Below, piece after piece: positions 22,514 through 34,732 of a stretch of DNA of 64,000 nucleotides. This stretch comes from Favolaschia claudopus. Taxonomy: Eukaryota > Basidiomycota > Agaricomycetes > Agaricales > Mycenaceae. Under the pieces are notes generated by a model. The model worked only from the letters and a program-made list of their open reading frames with translations. It searched no databases and was not told where the DNA came from. Each line of letters starts with the position of its first letter. The first letter of the stretch is position 1. A program made the position numbers and the translations under genes. Where the stretch lies: NCBI GenBank assembly GCA_037176885.1, contig JAWWNJ010000051.1, forward strand, positions 930,001 through 994,000, given 5' to 3'.

Positions 22514-24269
22514 TCACCGCAGCTGGAACGCGCTCCCGAGGCTATGCTCTTCTTCGCATTCTTCCATGTCAGCCTCATGCCCGTCCTCGCCAACAGGCGC
22601 TATGAGACTGCCGAAAGATATCCTCCGCGCGGGAGGCAATCTACGGACCCTCCTGAGTGTCCTCACTTTCTCCGTGCTCTGCTGCGGGGCGAGGAGCGGA
22701 GCAGCAGCGAGGACCAACGGCGCAGGAGCAGGGGTCTCCTGCACAGGCGACGGCAATTGAGGCAGCTCGGCGCCAAACATGCTCGGGTTCCTTTTGATGT
22801 TCATCCTAGGGCGCTCGCGACCGAGTTTAGTGGCGTCGGCCTGTGCGTCCGATGCCTTGGGACTAGCACTCTTCCTGGCAATCCGCTTGGCAGGCTTGGA
22901 CGTCTCGCGAGATGTGGCCTTGGGCGTCGGCCGGGTGGTGGTCGGCGATTGAGTTGCGGAGGACGGCGAGGATGGTGCAGGCGAGGGGGAAAGCGGAGGC
23001 GCGGTCGTGCTGGCACTGCGCACCCTCGCCTTCTTGGCGCGACGCGTCCGAATCTTCTCCTCTTCATCGGATGACGCGCAGGGGACGGATATGTCGTCGC
23101 CGGGCATCTTGTCGCGGGCTTCTTGGGCAAGGGCGCCGTAAGACGGGGCGCGCTTGACCGGGTGCCGGGCTGGGGGCATTGCCGGACCACAGAAAGACTC
23201 TGAACGCCGAACGCGCTGGACTCGGGGATCGGCGGCAATAGGAGGGAGACCCCCGCTACTGAGGCTCATCCTCGAGTTAGAGGTCGAAGATGAGGTGATA
23301 GAGGCAGAACGGCGGAGGCGAGGATGAGGGCCGGTAGCAGGAGAAATGGATGCGAGGGTGGAGGACAGAGTGGAGGAGCTAGGAGTGGACTCTCTGATTA
23401 ACGCAGGTACTTGAGTGGGTCTAGGAGGAGAGGACGATCGACGTTGGGTTTGGCTTCGGGAATAAGATTGAGATGAAGCGTTGGGGATAAAACGATCAGC
23501 CTTCTGAAGACGCGTCGAAAGCCTAGAAACCCAAACGGAGTAAGTTATGGGGAACAGTCAGAGGGGAATTATCTAACTGACCGACTGATGGTGTCGTTAT
23601 CCAACGGGTCCGAGGTATCGAGAAAGTCCATACTGGACTGCCTGTAGAGCGGACGTCTTGAACCGAGGCCTGTCTTGCCAATGCCAATATTAGTGGTCTG
23701 TTGAAGGACGTCTCCCTCCACAAAGTATGATTCGGAGCAATCCATGGGGCTTTCTTCGGGAATGGACTTCCTGGGCTTGCTGTCTTCTTCTGCAATGGTG
23801 CGGGCCAGCTCAATGAGCTTGACGCGAGTGGCGCGCAGAGAGTGAGGCCAATCTTCCCCCTTTGCCTGGGTTACACCGCGAGCAATCTTGTCTAGGAGAT
23901 TCGAAGGGGGAATGGGGCCATTGAAAGGCGTCATGAGATGCGGGGGGAGAGCATCGAGGGTCTACAGTCTAGGTGAGCTACACAGCGGCGTTCAAACAGA
24001 AGACAAACCCTTCTGAGCAAGAGAATCTGGTCTTGCTTCCAGTCGTAGTCGAGATCGTCGAGGTCCTGATTTGAGCTATTCCAGCTATCGGTACTCTTCC
24101 TGTTGGCGGCAAAAAGGAGAGCAGAGCAGGTAGGCGATCCACTCCCCCTGCTGGGAGTTTTTGGGGAAGTGACGAGAGATAAAAGGGAACTGCGACGCCT
24201 GGGTAGCTGGGGGTGGGGGAGGACGATGGAGAGCGGTGTGAGACCGACGATGGGGCGTCTTGACTGCAT
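22514..24269 (-). CDS. Long disordered hypothetical protein
   Basis: Not recognised. It begins MQSRRPIVGLTPLSIVLPHP at 24269. Exon 1 ends QILLLRR and joins TLDALPPHLMTPFNGPIPPS, then NLLDKIARGVTQAKGEDWPH and SLRATRVKLIELARTIAEED, a helical region that looks like the conserved core. After a further intron the last exon is a long Ser/Pro/Arg-rich stretch containing basic KRIARKSASPKASDAQAD and RRVRRLPPARRISFGSLIAP. The acidic tail has DGHEADMEECEEEH and ends GSAFQLR. The total is about 530 residues. Basic clusters suggest a nuclear protein. There is no domain to assign. Confidence 0.7.
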
Positions 24270-25541
24270 GGGAGAAGAGAGACACGAGAAAGAGAACGAA
24301 AGGGAATAGAGGAGAAGGTGGTGGTTAGTGGGGGAAATAGGATATTTGACGCGTATGGGATTGGGAAGTAAAGTCCAATTCAAACTCCGACGTCGCGACC
24401 CGAATGTATACATCTGTTGTCTTTCAAAGCCCTACGCCACACTGCTTTCTTCTCTCCCTCTCCCACCTTCTCCTCCTCGATCGTAGTGGCGGCGTATCTC
24501 CTTCGCTGTCCCTTTAATACTCTCCTTCTTCCCAGCTCACTGCCGTCCCCAATCCCCAGCGTGTTCTGGCGTGTTCGCCTCGTGTAGTGCCTCGTGTCAT
24601 ATCGTGACTTGCAGTCACAGATGGAATACTGTGTAACGCTTTTCCACAGAACCGACGTCTTCATTAACCATCACCCGTTCCGCTCAATTACCCCGGAAAA
24701 CGACAGAACGACGGCTTCCATCTTCCAGATAGAAAGACGTGTATATTGGCGTTGCAACGCCGCGAAGCGTCCGATAGTGTCTAGGGACAGGAACTGCCAA
24801 CCATCACAGTGTTCTGTTGGGCCGACATCTCATATTTTCTACCTCCGTTTCGTCGGGAGGCCACACGTTCATCGTCGCCTCGCTTGTGAGCTTGACCACA
24901 ACGCCCACCCCGAAAAATCGCATCACTGCTTGCACCTCACGTCGGACGACTGGGCTGGTCCCCATCTGTCCCCATGCACCCACTATTCTGAATGTTCGCG
25001 ATTTAATTTCCGAAATTGCGTTCCATTGTCCATAGAGATCCGTGTGGCGTCGTCGACGTGATCTACGGTGGGTACACAAGTACGAGTCATTCTTGACCTC
25101 CTCCAGACTTTTGTCAATGAATTGATAGCGTCACTGCGAGGTCCCCGCTCTCCGCTCCATAATGATCTTGCATCGTAGGCGAACACAGTCCGTTTTGATT
25201 TCGGGGTTGAATTATATTCGGAACCACCGCTGGGCTGCTCGTATGTTTTGATCGTTATTTAAGTCGTCAAATTTCTGTTTCGCAAGGTGTAGGCAGCTCA
25301 AGCTATGGAGCCTTCAGAGATTTTTTTTTTCGTGCTAAACAGTAGGTCTTGAGTTCAGCGAAGACCAACCTACGCGAATTCAAAGCACGATCGTGAATTT
25401 CTGTCGTTGTCACAAAAATGTGACGATAGTGTGACAGAATGCCCGTGACCGCGTTTGTACACAACCATAGACAAAGACCCAAGTTGAACTCAACGTTGAC
25501 TTGTGGGTCGCGTCTCGCGGCATTCCATTGACTTGGCCCCA
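24270..25541. other. Intergenic between the disordered-protein gene and TERT
   Basis: These 1.27 kb must contain both divergent promoters. Short open frames on both strands at 24600-25190 look partly coding (minus-strand VVRREVQAVMRFFGVGVVVK near 24950; a plus-strand frame 24594-25061), but neither could be joined into a gene with a conserved motif. A T run of ten lies at 25321-25330. Confidence 0.4.
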
Positions 25542-28500
25542 ATGTCTAGAGCGAAACTAACGCTGAAGCTACTGGACAAATACTATGACACCGTTGAGAC
25601 CCTTGGCGCGTACCTCGAAGGGATTCTACTAGTAGACGAAGTACCGGCTCCTATTGTCCCTGGAGACACAGACTCGGTCGCGCACGCGAATCTGCTCAAC
25701 ACGACTGTGGTGGGATTGAAATCCACCGAGAAACCCTCCCGACGCGTCCTCTTCTCGCAGCCCATGTCAAACATTTCAGAAGTTCGCCTGTCTCGTTGGT
25801 CTCATCCAACGCTCGCACCGCTGAACAAACGCGTAGGTCGTAGACAGGGCCATAGAAAAGCTGCTCAAATCCGCTGTAAAAACCTCGCGACAGAATGTGA
25901 TCACGGCGGGATATACGCTGGTGCGCGGCCTTTGCCTTCCATGTTGTGTGGTTACTGATGACCGTTCACATGAACAGGACGACCGAAAAGGGCGAAATAT
26001 CACTTCGGCTTTCTTCAACACACATGTCAATACCAATATCGTGGCTCTACAAGCCCCCGAATGGGCGACCCTGCTTGAACGGTATGATACCTGCCCTTGA
26101 TTCCCTCGGTCCACGCATAACTCGTCGTATTATTATTATTCTGCTGCAGAATCGGAACAGACGCAATGCTCCATCTCCTCACCGACACCAGCATGTTTAT
26201 CGCGCTACCAAACGATTGTTTCTGTCAACTCGTTGGCGAACCTATCATCTACATACACCTCGATGACCTACGGCTCGGGACTCCCGCGGACCAGCCCATA
26301 ATGCAAAGACCAACCAAACGAGCGCTGCCGTTTTCTGAAGAGGGTCTCCGCGGACCGACCAAACGCGCAAAACTGTCGAGAGCGGGATTTTCGTCTGCCA
26401 CTGCTGTTGGTAGCAAAACGCATGAGTATGTCTGAATTTTTTCCCCTTGTTGCATCCGTTGTAGATTCATACTCATTTCATGCCGAAGACTCCCTCCCTC
26501 GAAAGTTCTTTTGGTCCGCGGAAGGCTTTTCTATGGACGCGCAATGCTTCAGTGGCATTCGAAAGAGATCGCCGTTGGTCTTCCTCCAAAACGTAACGAC
26601 CTTCTTCTCTTTTTTCTCTGTCGTTTTCACATGGTCGTTTTTTTTTCAACACAAAAAAGATGTCCTCAATCGACTGCATCCGCCGCAAGCGAAGGTGCCT
26701 GAACCGTATGTGGATCCGGACCCACGGAAGCAGATGGACGACGCGCGGCACCTCGCAAAATATGTGTTTGCTCGGCAATATGGCCTCTCAAGTCCATTTA
26801 GATTCGAGACCGGCAAATACGAGTCGTTCAGGATCCCCGACTTCGCCGACAGAGAAGCTGAAATCAAGGTATGAATATACCTTTCATCTTACAATTCCTA
26901 CCCTCACCACCATGCAGGGGTCATTCAAAACGCCGAAACGACTCAAGGAAGTCATTGGGATGCTCGAAAAACTGCTCTGGCGGCACGGCAAATGCAAATA
27001 CCGGATGTTGCGAGACCACGCTTGTCCATCAAAAGTAAGTAATCCCCGTTTGCCTTCTCCCGCGAAGATCACGTCGATCTCTTTCCATTAGGTCAAAGCG
27101 CTCCAGCGGGAGGAGGTTGATAGCAATGGTATCCTCGTACGTTTCATGCCTATCTATCTTTTTTTTTTCAACAACGTCTGACGGACGGGGCGGGACGGCG
27201 GTGTTTAGGAACTAATTTCGGAGCACTCGTCCTCGGCGCCTCGTACACAAAAATCTTTCTCGACGAATGAGGTGTCTTTTGATTCGGATGGGAATACGGT
27301 TTTGCCTATGGGTTTGACGCAGGCGGCGGCTCATGCGAAGGCGAAACCTCGGTTTGTGGAATATGCGTGTAGTCATGTTGAGGTTCGGGATTTTTTTATC
27401 GTCATGCTAGAGTGAAGATGTCAATACCGCTGCAGGTATATCGGTACGCCGTGTTGATCACGAAAGCCGTGATTCCGAAAGCCTTTTGGGGCTCGGAAAG
27501 CAACTTCAAGAATGTTCTTCGTCGTGAGGGATTTTCAACACCCCTATCTTTTTACTTTGTTTGAAGCTGAAGTTTTTGTTGTGCGTAGATGTGAAGAGTT
27601 TCATCTCTTCCCGTCGTTATGAGAGCTTGTCGTTGCACCATATTGTGCAAGGCTTCAGCACATCAGCTTGCGATTGGCTCATGCCTCTGGGGAACGGGGA
27701 ACGCCAGACTAGAGTACCTGTTTCTGACGCGTTGAAACGTCGGGAGCTGTTGGAGGATTTTCTGTTTTGGTATTTCGATTCGTTTCTTCTACCGCTTTTG
27801 AAGGTCTGCCCTCTTTTCTTCGTCTTCAGTCAGAAGATCTGAAGCAAGCTCGCAGACTACGTTTTATGTTACGGAATCTGGGGCCCTTCGAAATCATGTT
27901 CTGTACTTTAGACAAGACGATTGGGAGTTTCTGTGTGCACCGTTGATTGAGCGGTTAACGAGCGGTACGTTTGAGAAGATTTCAGAGGTATTGTTCATTT
28001 TCTTGTCTCAGGCTTTCTCAGTGCTCAACTCGTGCAGGTGGAAGCGAATAGGATTCTCGGTCAACGAAAATTGGGGTACTCGTTTGTCCGTTTACTTCCG
28101 AAAGAGACTGGGGTTCGGCCCATTGCCAATTTGAGGCGCAAAGGCGCTGCTCAAAATGTGCGTCTATTTCAGTGGAGTAAAATATGTGGTTGAGAGTTCC
28201 GTTAGGGTCAATCGATCAACCAAATTCTTCAAGCGGCATTCAAAATTCTTAGCTACGAACGAGTATGTAACGAAGGGCGCTACAGGGAATGTTTCTGATC
28301 TCGCTTTCCTAGGACATCCGTCCCACCCTCACTGGAGCCTCGGTGTTCAGTGCCAACGACGTGTATGCTCGATTGAAGCAGTTTAAAGAGCGTCTGCTGC
28401 GGGACAACAGAGGCAGTTTGTATGCGAATTTTTTCCCCTTCTTCGTCCGCTGTTTGGATTAATCTGTTCGCCAGGCCGAAACTTTATTTCGTCAAGGTTG

Positions 28501-30266
28501 ACGTCCAGGCTTGCTTTGATACCATCCCACAGCAGAAATTGCTCGAGATTCTTCGCGAACTTATCTCGGAGGTAAGGTCTACTGTGTCCAAGGTCTTCGC
28601 GGCCCTCAGCCAGATCCCAGGATGCGTATAAGATTCAGAAATATGGCAAGGTGGCGTCCGAAGCTGGGAACTTGAAGCGCAGCTATGTTCAGAAGGCGAT
28701 TCCGGATGGTGATTTCTTCTTCTCGCTTACTTGTATCTTCGCTAGCGCTGTTCTGACAGCGATGAAGATGACCATCCGCACTTTCTGAAACTGGCAACTG
28801 ATCTCGCCAATGTGCTGCATAACACTATCTTTGTGGATCAGGTCAGTCGTTCGCTGTACTCTCTGTGTGCTTGGATGACTAACACTACGCCACTCAGGTT
28901 AAGTATACTCGATCAGAAAAGGAGCACATACTTCACCTTCTTGAGGAACACATCGCGGAAAATATCGTCAAGGTGAAGCACCTACTTTTGAATGCGACGG
29001 CGACTTATGGCTTTGGTAGATCGGTGGCGATTATTATCGACAAATGATTGGAATTCCGCAGGGATCCGTGCTCTCGAGTATCTTGTGTTCCTTTTTCTAT
29101 GGCGATCTGGAGAAGAGGTTTGGGAAATTTACCGAGGATCCGAATAGTGTTGGTGCTCGCCGATTTCAATCTACCTTCGCTCACTGATTCTCTAGGTCTT
29201 GGTCAGGCAAACGGACGATTATCTGTTCATCACTGCCCATCTATCTCAAGCCAAAGCCTTCCTCGGCATGATGAACAAAGGTATGCGCTTCTTTTCGCTA
29301 CAACACACATATATCGATCCGTGTCAGGCCATGAGGATTACGGTTGCTTCATCTCCACAGACAAGACCCTCACGAATTTTGACTACGACGAGCAATTGAA
29401 CTCTATTCCGCATGAGCGAGGTACTGTCATTGTTTTTGCTGAGATATCCTGGCTTGATCGTTCACTAGGCTTTCCGTGGTGTGGATATGTCATTGATTCC
29501 CAAGATCTCTCTGTGTGCGTTGAATATGCTCGGTATCATGGAAACGGTGAGACCATTCCCTGTTGCCGTGCCCTTCGCTGATGTCTGATTCTCAGACCTC
29601 AGCAATACGCTGACCGTTAGTCGAGGGCGGCGACCTGGAGCGGCGTTTCGGTATAAGATGCTACAGTCAGTATCAGCGAATAGACTCCACCTCAAACTCA
29701 CTCGACTTCTTCCAGACTCGCTAAAGCGAGAAGCCACATCATATTTGTGGACACGAAGCTAAACTCGCTGCACGTCGTGTATCTTAACATCTACCAAAAT
29801 TTCCTGCTCTCCGCGATGAAGATGCATGGCTATGTGCGAGACTGGGGCCAAGACGCTAATAAACAAGCGAAATTCCTGCGAGGTGGGTCCCTTTCACGGG
29901 ATGATGGACCGCATCCGAGTTTTTCGCAGATATTGTGCGAGATGTCGTCAATTTCTGTTTGGCGGCGATTCGGAACAAGTCCTCTGCTCGATTTGCCAGA
30001 ACCCACGGAGGGAAGTCCGATATACAAAAAGCGGCTGTAACATGGTGCGTATATAACTTTGTCTCTTTCAAGACGAGGCCTGAAATTTTGACAGGCTCGG
30101 AATGCATGCCTTCGAGGCCGTTTTGTCCCGCAAACCTGCGCGATATTCCAGCCTTTTGGAGATGCTTCGCTCATTCCTAGCCCATCCTCTTCAACGCAGA
30201 TACATCCGCCGTTTCAAGGCGTTGACCGCGCAAGGAGTCGCGGACTTGACTCCTATCGATTTTTGA
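25542..30266 (+). CDS. TERT: Telomerase reverse transcriptase (TERT)
   Basis: Catalytic subunit of telomerase, copying the RNA template onto chromosome ends in the nucleus. The ATG at 25542 (MSRAKLTLKLLDKYYDTVET) fits fungal TERT N-termini. The TEN/GQ region follows (NVITAGYTL; LQAPEWATLLERIGTDAML), then CP/TRBD motifs: RLFYGRAM, GLPPKHVLNRL over an intron at 26590-26658, and HLAKYVFARQYGLSSPF. The T motif is TTFYVTESG, motif 1/2 is LPKETGVRPIANLRRKG, motif A is VKVDVQACFDTI (about 28490), motif B is IPQGSVLSSILC (29050), motif C is QTDDYLFIT (29205), and D and E follow. The thumb ends LTAQGVADLTPIDF. All three catalytic aspartates are present. At least fifteen introns are needed, and the gene looks intact. 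Confidence 0.95.
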
Positions 30267-30319
30267 TCGGACTCCACGTGCCCGGCTATTTCCGCATGAC
30301 TAACTCCGCTATCTAAATC

Positions 30320-31095
30320 ATGCTCTTAAGATCGACGGTTACCCGGTCCATCTCTACTTACCGTTCACTCCCTCGCCCCTTCTCTACTCTCCCCATGTCG
30401 TCGGCGTTCTACAACCTCAAAGCCCAGAAGAAAAACGACGACTTCCTTGAGTTCTCGGAATTCAAGGGAAAGACCGTGCTCATAGTGAACACGGCCTCGA
30501 ACTGGTAGCGATGGTATATTCCATCGTGAAGTATCTGTCTGAGACAATTTTCCTCCCACTTAGTGGTTTCACCCCGCAATACAAAGGTGCCTTTTTCTGA
30601 TTTTCGATACCGAGTGTGTACTGACCGCGATGTAGGTCTGCAGGCCTTGTACGACAAGTACAAAGACAAGGATTTCACTATCATCGGCTTCCCGTGCAAC
30701 CAGGTCCGTACGCTTTCGCATTGTCGCTCTGCACCGCCGCCTTAATTTGCTTTCGTAGTTCGGTGGCCAGGAACCCGGCACCGATGAGGAGATTGCCACG
30801 TTCTGCACCGTCAACCACGGTGTGACCTTCCCTCTTGTGAAGAAGTCGGACGTCAACGGCGACAAGACGAATGAGGTCTTCAAATGGCTGAAGTCGGAGA
30901 AGGCTGGTCTTTTGGGTCTGGAGCGCATCAAGGTCTGTCGTTAGCTCAGCGATTTGATGCTTTGACTGAAAGACGGGAATTGTGTAGTGGAATTTTGAGA
31001 AATTCTTGGTTAACAAGGAGGGTGTTGTTGTGAACCGGTGGGCGTCGACAACGAGCCCTGACGCCATCGATGCCGCGGTCGCGAAGATTCTTTAG
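30320..31095 (+). CDS. Glutathione peroxidase (Cys type)
   Basis: Thiol peroxidase of the glutathione peroxidase family, reducing hydroperoxides. Exon 1 begins [20 protein letters not shown], a basic Ser/Arg-rich presequence. A second Met at 30395 ([11 protein letters not shown]) could give a cytosolic form. Motifs in order are [13 protein letters not shown] joined over an intron to CGFTPQY (peroxidatic Cys, not selenocysteine), FPCNQ joined to FGGQEPG (Gln), and WNFEKFLV (Trp) in the last exon, ending AVAKIL. The Cys/Gln/Trp triad is complete. Five exons give about 190 residues including the leader. The fungal enzyme usually relies on thioredoxin rather than glutathione. Confidence 0.93.
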
Positions 31096-31225
31096 AGGCT
31101 GAGGTTTCGATTTGTTTGGGGAATACATAATCGTCGATTGGTTGAGCATTTGGGAATACAGTATTGTTGAATTACTCAAGTTGATGCTTCAACGTCCATT
31201 AGATTCTATTCTACACGACCCCCTA

Positions 31226-32687
31226 CTAGATGAAACTTCCCAGAAATGTCACGACCCACATGCGGTACAAAACTTCCCAACCCTCTTCTGCAACGATCCT
31301 CTTGAAACAGTCGACGAGTCCTAAGTAAGGCTCATTCTCGTTGTTCAAGCTAAGGACAGATCAGGGATTGAGACAAATATTGAGGCAGCGACATACTGCA
31401 CAACGACATCGTCTGAGTCGACGAACAGAGTCAGTCCGCGTTCCAGATCCCTCTCGCTATCTACAGGTACCACGAGCTGTGTCGCCATATCCCCAATCAA
31501 TGGTGCTGCTGTTTCTACCGGTTTATCCACCGGATACTCGTTTTTTTCTGACCCTGGGTCTGCGGGTTGAGTCGTGGTTTCCGAGACAAGCTCAACGGGC
31601 GTAGGAGGCAGCTGCACAGCTGCTTCATCTGATAAAGCAGCAGCAGAAGCAGCTGTATCCTGAGCGGGAGTCGCTTCGCCGATTATCGCTAAACCGCCGT
31701 AGTTGCGCTGCAAAGCTAAACGAGTGGCTATCACTTCGAGTGGCGTACAAATAGCAGTGCTGAACAGAGCCAATACGACCAGACCCGCGCGACGAACCCA
31801 CTCTTCTTGAAAGCTGTATATCTCGGGTGTATGGTAGGGGTAGATCATCTGGCTGATAGAGCGTACGACGAAATGGTAGAAGAGGACGTTGAGGAGGATG
31901 GCAGGAAGGAGTCCTGGGGTTTGGAGGATGACGCTTGGTTTCTTGCGCTCGTGTACGGTGAATAAAACGTGCAGAGCTTCTCGTGCATTGAGTATGTCCA
32001 ATTTGCGGGGACTAGTTATTGATCTTCAATGTCGAGTCGTGCTATGAGCGTTTATAACACCAATGGAAGAATAGGACCAACCGATAGGCAGCAACGAGAA
32101 AGAAGGTATAAAATGCAGTCGACAAAAGGATCGAGAACAGACCAGATCTTTCGCTGACTGGGGGGAACGGAGAGAGGTAGAATTTTGGCCCCCAGAAAGG
32201 CCAGAAGAAGAAAAAGAACAGGGTGTAGCCGATAGTGGGCATTAACCCTCTCGTTAGTCCTTCGAGGCCTTGCAGTCTATGGACGCGTTTTGCCATGCTA
32301 ATGAATGTGGGGGGCGGGGGAAGTGAGCCATCCTCAACTGCTGTCTTAGGGTAGCTGGCGGCTTTGTACCGCACGAGTACGCCGGTGAACGGAACGGCCA
32401 GTAATTCGAAGAAACCCAACATGGGTGGAGAAGGAGAGGAAGAGTTTAGAGGCAAGGCTGATGGGTCGCAGTCGGTTGCAGATACGGTTATACCACCACC
32501 TGCTTCATACACATAGGTAGTACCTTGGTAGCTGCCTAGGACGAGTGGGTCGTTGAGTAAAAGAAGTAGAGGAAGCGGGCCGCGGCAGATCGGCTTGACT
32601 GCGCAACACAGCAGTTACTCACCATCGGTGACCACAATCTCAGATATAACCAACACTTATTCCCTCGTTATCCTTCCTCTCATTCAT
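31226..32687 (-). CDS. Mitochondrial-carrier-like membrane protein
   Basis: Membrane protein with carrier-type repeats, probably in mitochondria. It has a hydrophobic, Pro/Gly-punctuated segment TRGLMPTIGYTLFFFFFWPF, then ILSTAFYTFFLVAAYRLVLF, and over an intron LDILNAREALHV. The second half has LLPAILLNVLFYHFVVRSIS and the carrier-like CTPLEVIATRLALQRN, with a variable Ala/Glu/Pro loop. A last exon, not obvious without splicing at about 31405, gives NENEPYLGLVDCFKRIVAEE and GWEVLYR, a typical carrier loop-helix, ending LGSFI. The start is uncertain: a 31-base first exon at 32687-32657 is possible but lies only 29 bases from the divergent F-box start. The transported solute is unknown. Confidence 0.65.
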
Positions 32688-32716
32688 GTCTCAGTCCCTC
32701 TAGAAACGTCTCAGAT

Positions 32717-34597
32717 ATGGCTTCAAATATCATCCGTCGAATTCCAAGTTCTCTGAAACTGCTGCTGTCAAAATCTGCGACGTCTCACAACCCAACACCT
32801 CTGAGTTTGTTGCCCGAAGACATTTTACTTGAGACTTGCGCGTGGCTGCCGAATGTGGACCTTTTGAGCCTGGCGCTCACTGTGAGACACCCTCCATCTC
32901 CAAGTGTATCCTAATTCCTTCCGTAGAATACCAGGTTTCTCTGGATGTTCTTGCCGACTCTCTATCGTTCCGTTGATTTGCGATGCAATGCCCATTGCCA
33001 AAGCACCCTCAAGTTTCTCTTGACGCATCCCCATATCGCAAGGTGTATCAAGAGTCTCACTGTACGGCCAAATAACGAAGAATGGATCCAAACGTCGCCA
33101 CAGACTTCGATACCGCAAATCGAGAGTTGGGTTGTTGTGACCATCGATCAACTAGCCACTCATTTGGTTAACCTTGACACTTTCATTTGGGACGGAAGGG
33201 AATTCCCCAAATACGACAATTTGTGGCAATCTCTTCGTGTCAAGTGAGCCATCCCATACATTAGCCGTGTCGATACGTGGCTTAGTTTTCTCTATTTTCA
33301 GCTGCCCGAATTTACGCCATGTCGGCGTGACTGTGGGGCTTGGCGATTTTACTTTCAGGTCTGTCCTCTGATTTCGATTGTCGGTGCCCAAAATTCAAGT
33401 TTACAAGGTCGAGAAAAGTTATGCCTACGAATAGTACTGTGCGTTCATATTTTTTCCAAGTAATGGGCATGATTGTGAATCAAACACAGCTGTTCCGGTT
33501 TAGCAATCTGGTTGGATTCACGCTCCGAGTAAAACAACTAGTCGGGAGTGGTACGCTGTCCCTGCAAATTTGGGCAAGACTTTGATCTGAAGTTCCTTCC
33601 TAGGACTACATCCACCGTTCGATGAGCTGCCTCAGACATTTTGGGACATGCTCATTAATCGATGCCCCAATTTGCAGGAGCTTTCCATCGACACGGACAA
33701 TGAACGTTACATCGACGTTCGACCCTTGTTCGAAGGACGATGGCCAAGCCTTCGAAAATTGACCCTCGGGGACTTTGTTCTCCTTGACGCTTTTGCGACT
33801 GTGGATCCCCAGGGTACCAACAACGGGATGACGAATTTCCTGGCATACCACCAAGCTCTGGAACATGTGGTCTTGCACCAGCTCGAGGGCTGGTATTTCC
33901 CACTCTCGTTAACGCTACCGCCGACGGCTCTTCCCAGCCTCAAACACTTCAGCGCTAGGTTCCTCATGATTCGCCACATTCCGAACGTGATGAACCTAGA
34001 GAGTTTGGAGCTCATGAATCACCCCCATGGACTGTACCGAATGTCTGGTGCACTTTGGGCGATCTCTCAACTTCCTGCTCTCACTTCGCTCCGTATATGG
34101 ATCGATTGCCATGATTCTGGGGACGCTGATGTCAAAAGCGAACACAGAAAATATTTCGCAGATATTTTAGCAGCCGCTCCGCGACTGCTTCATCTCGAAA
34201 TATCTTGTTCGACCGATCCGACATTCGCCATAGTAAACAATGTCCTCTTTCACTAATCTCTTTGTCTGACATGTCACTGTAGGCCGAACTCTCTTCGGTG
34301 CTGAGCACTCATAGCCATCGCGTACGCTCTCTTGTCGTCACGCAGGTCAAAAAATCAACTCGCGAGGGGGATATGCTCAAGGATGCCCTGAGTCTTTTCC
34401 GAGAGAGTTCGACGTTGCAGCATCTCAGGCTGCAGGAAGCCGTAGCTCGCTGGCGTCAACCCCGCGATTTACGATTCCAAAAAATAGCAGTATTCGAGGT
34501 AATTTCGAACCCATCGGTTCTCGCGGTGCAGGAAATCGGTCACAACAAGCGGGGTATGCGTAGTTGTCGAACTTATCGCCACGCTCTCAAGCGCTAA
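32717..34597 (+). CDS. F-box protein with leucine-rich-like region
   Basis: Typical Agaricomycete F-box protein. The N-terminus MASNIIRRIPSSLKLLLSKS leads to the F-box LSLLPEDILLETCAWLPNVD, LLSLALT, split by an intron near 32880. FLPTLYRSVDLR, PHIARCIKSLTVRP and repeated Leu-rich segments follow (CPNLRHVGVTVGLGDF; CPNLQELSIDTDNERYID; LPALTSLRIWIDC; PRLLHLEISC). About six exons give roughly 520 residues, ending RTYRHALKR. Such genes are abundant and fast-evolving, probably as SCF substrate adaptors. The target cannot be inferred. Some internal exon borders between 33240 and 33605 are approximate. Confidence 0.78.
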
Positions 34598-34732
34598 AAA
34601 CGGCGCGAAAACGTGAGGCTGACGCGATGAGCCCCTGAGGCAGCCAGGATGGACGCGATCGGGGTCAATGACGTGACATGATCTTTAGCTTAAAATCGTG
34701 TTCGCAAACGCTCCACTGGTGGCACCTCCTTC

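Noticed and set aside
24804..25079. Coding-looking minus-strand stretch upstream of TERT
   Set aside because: Both strands give plausible peptides here, but no start, splice joins or family motif could be linked to it.
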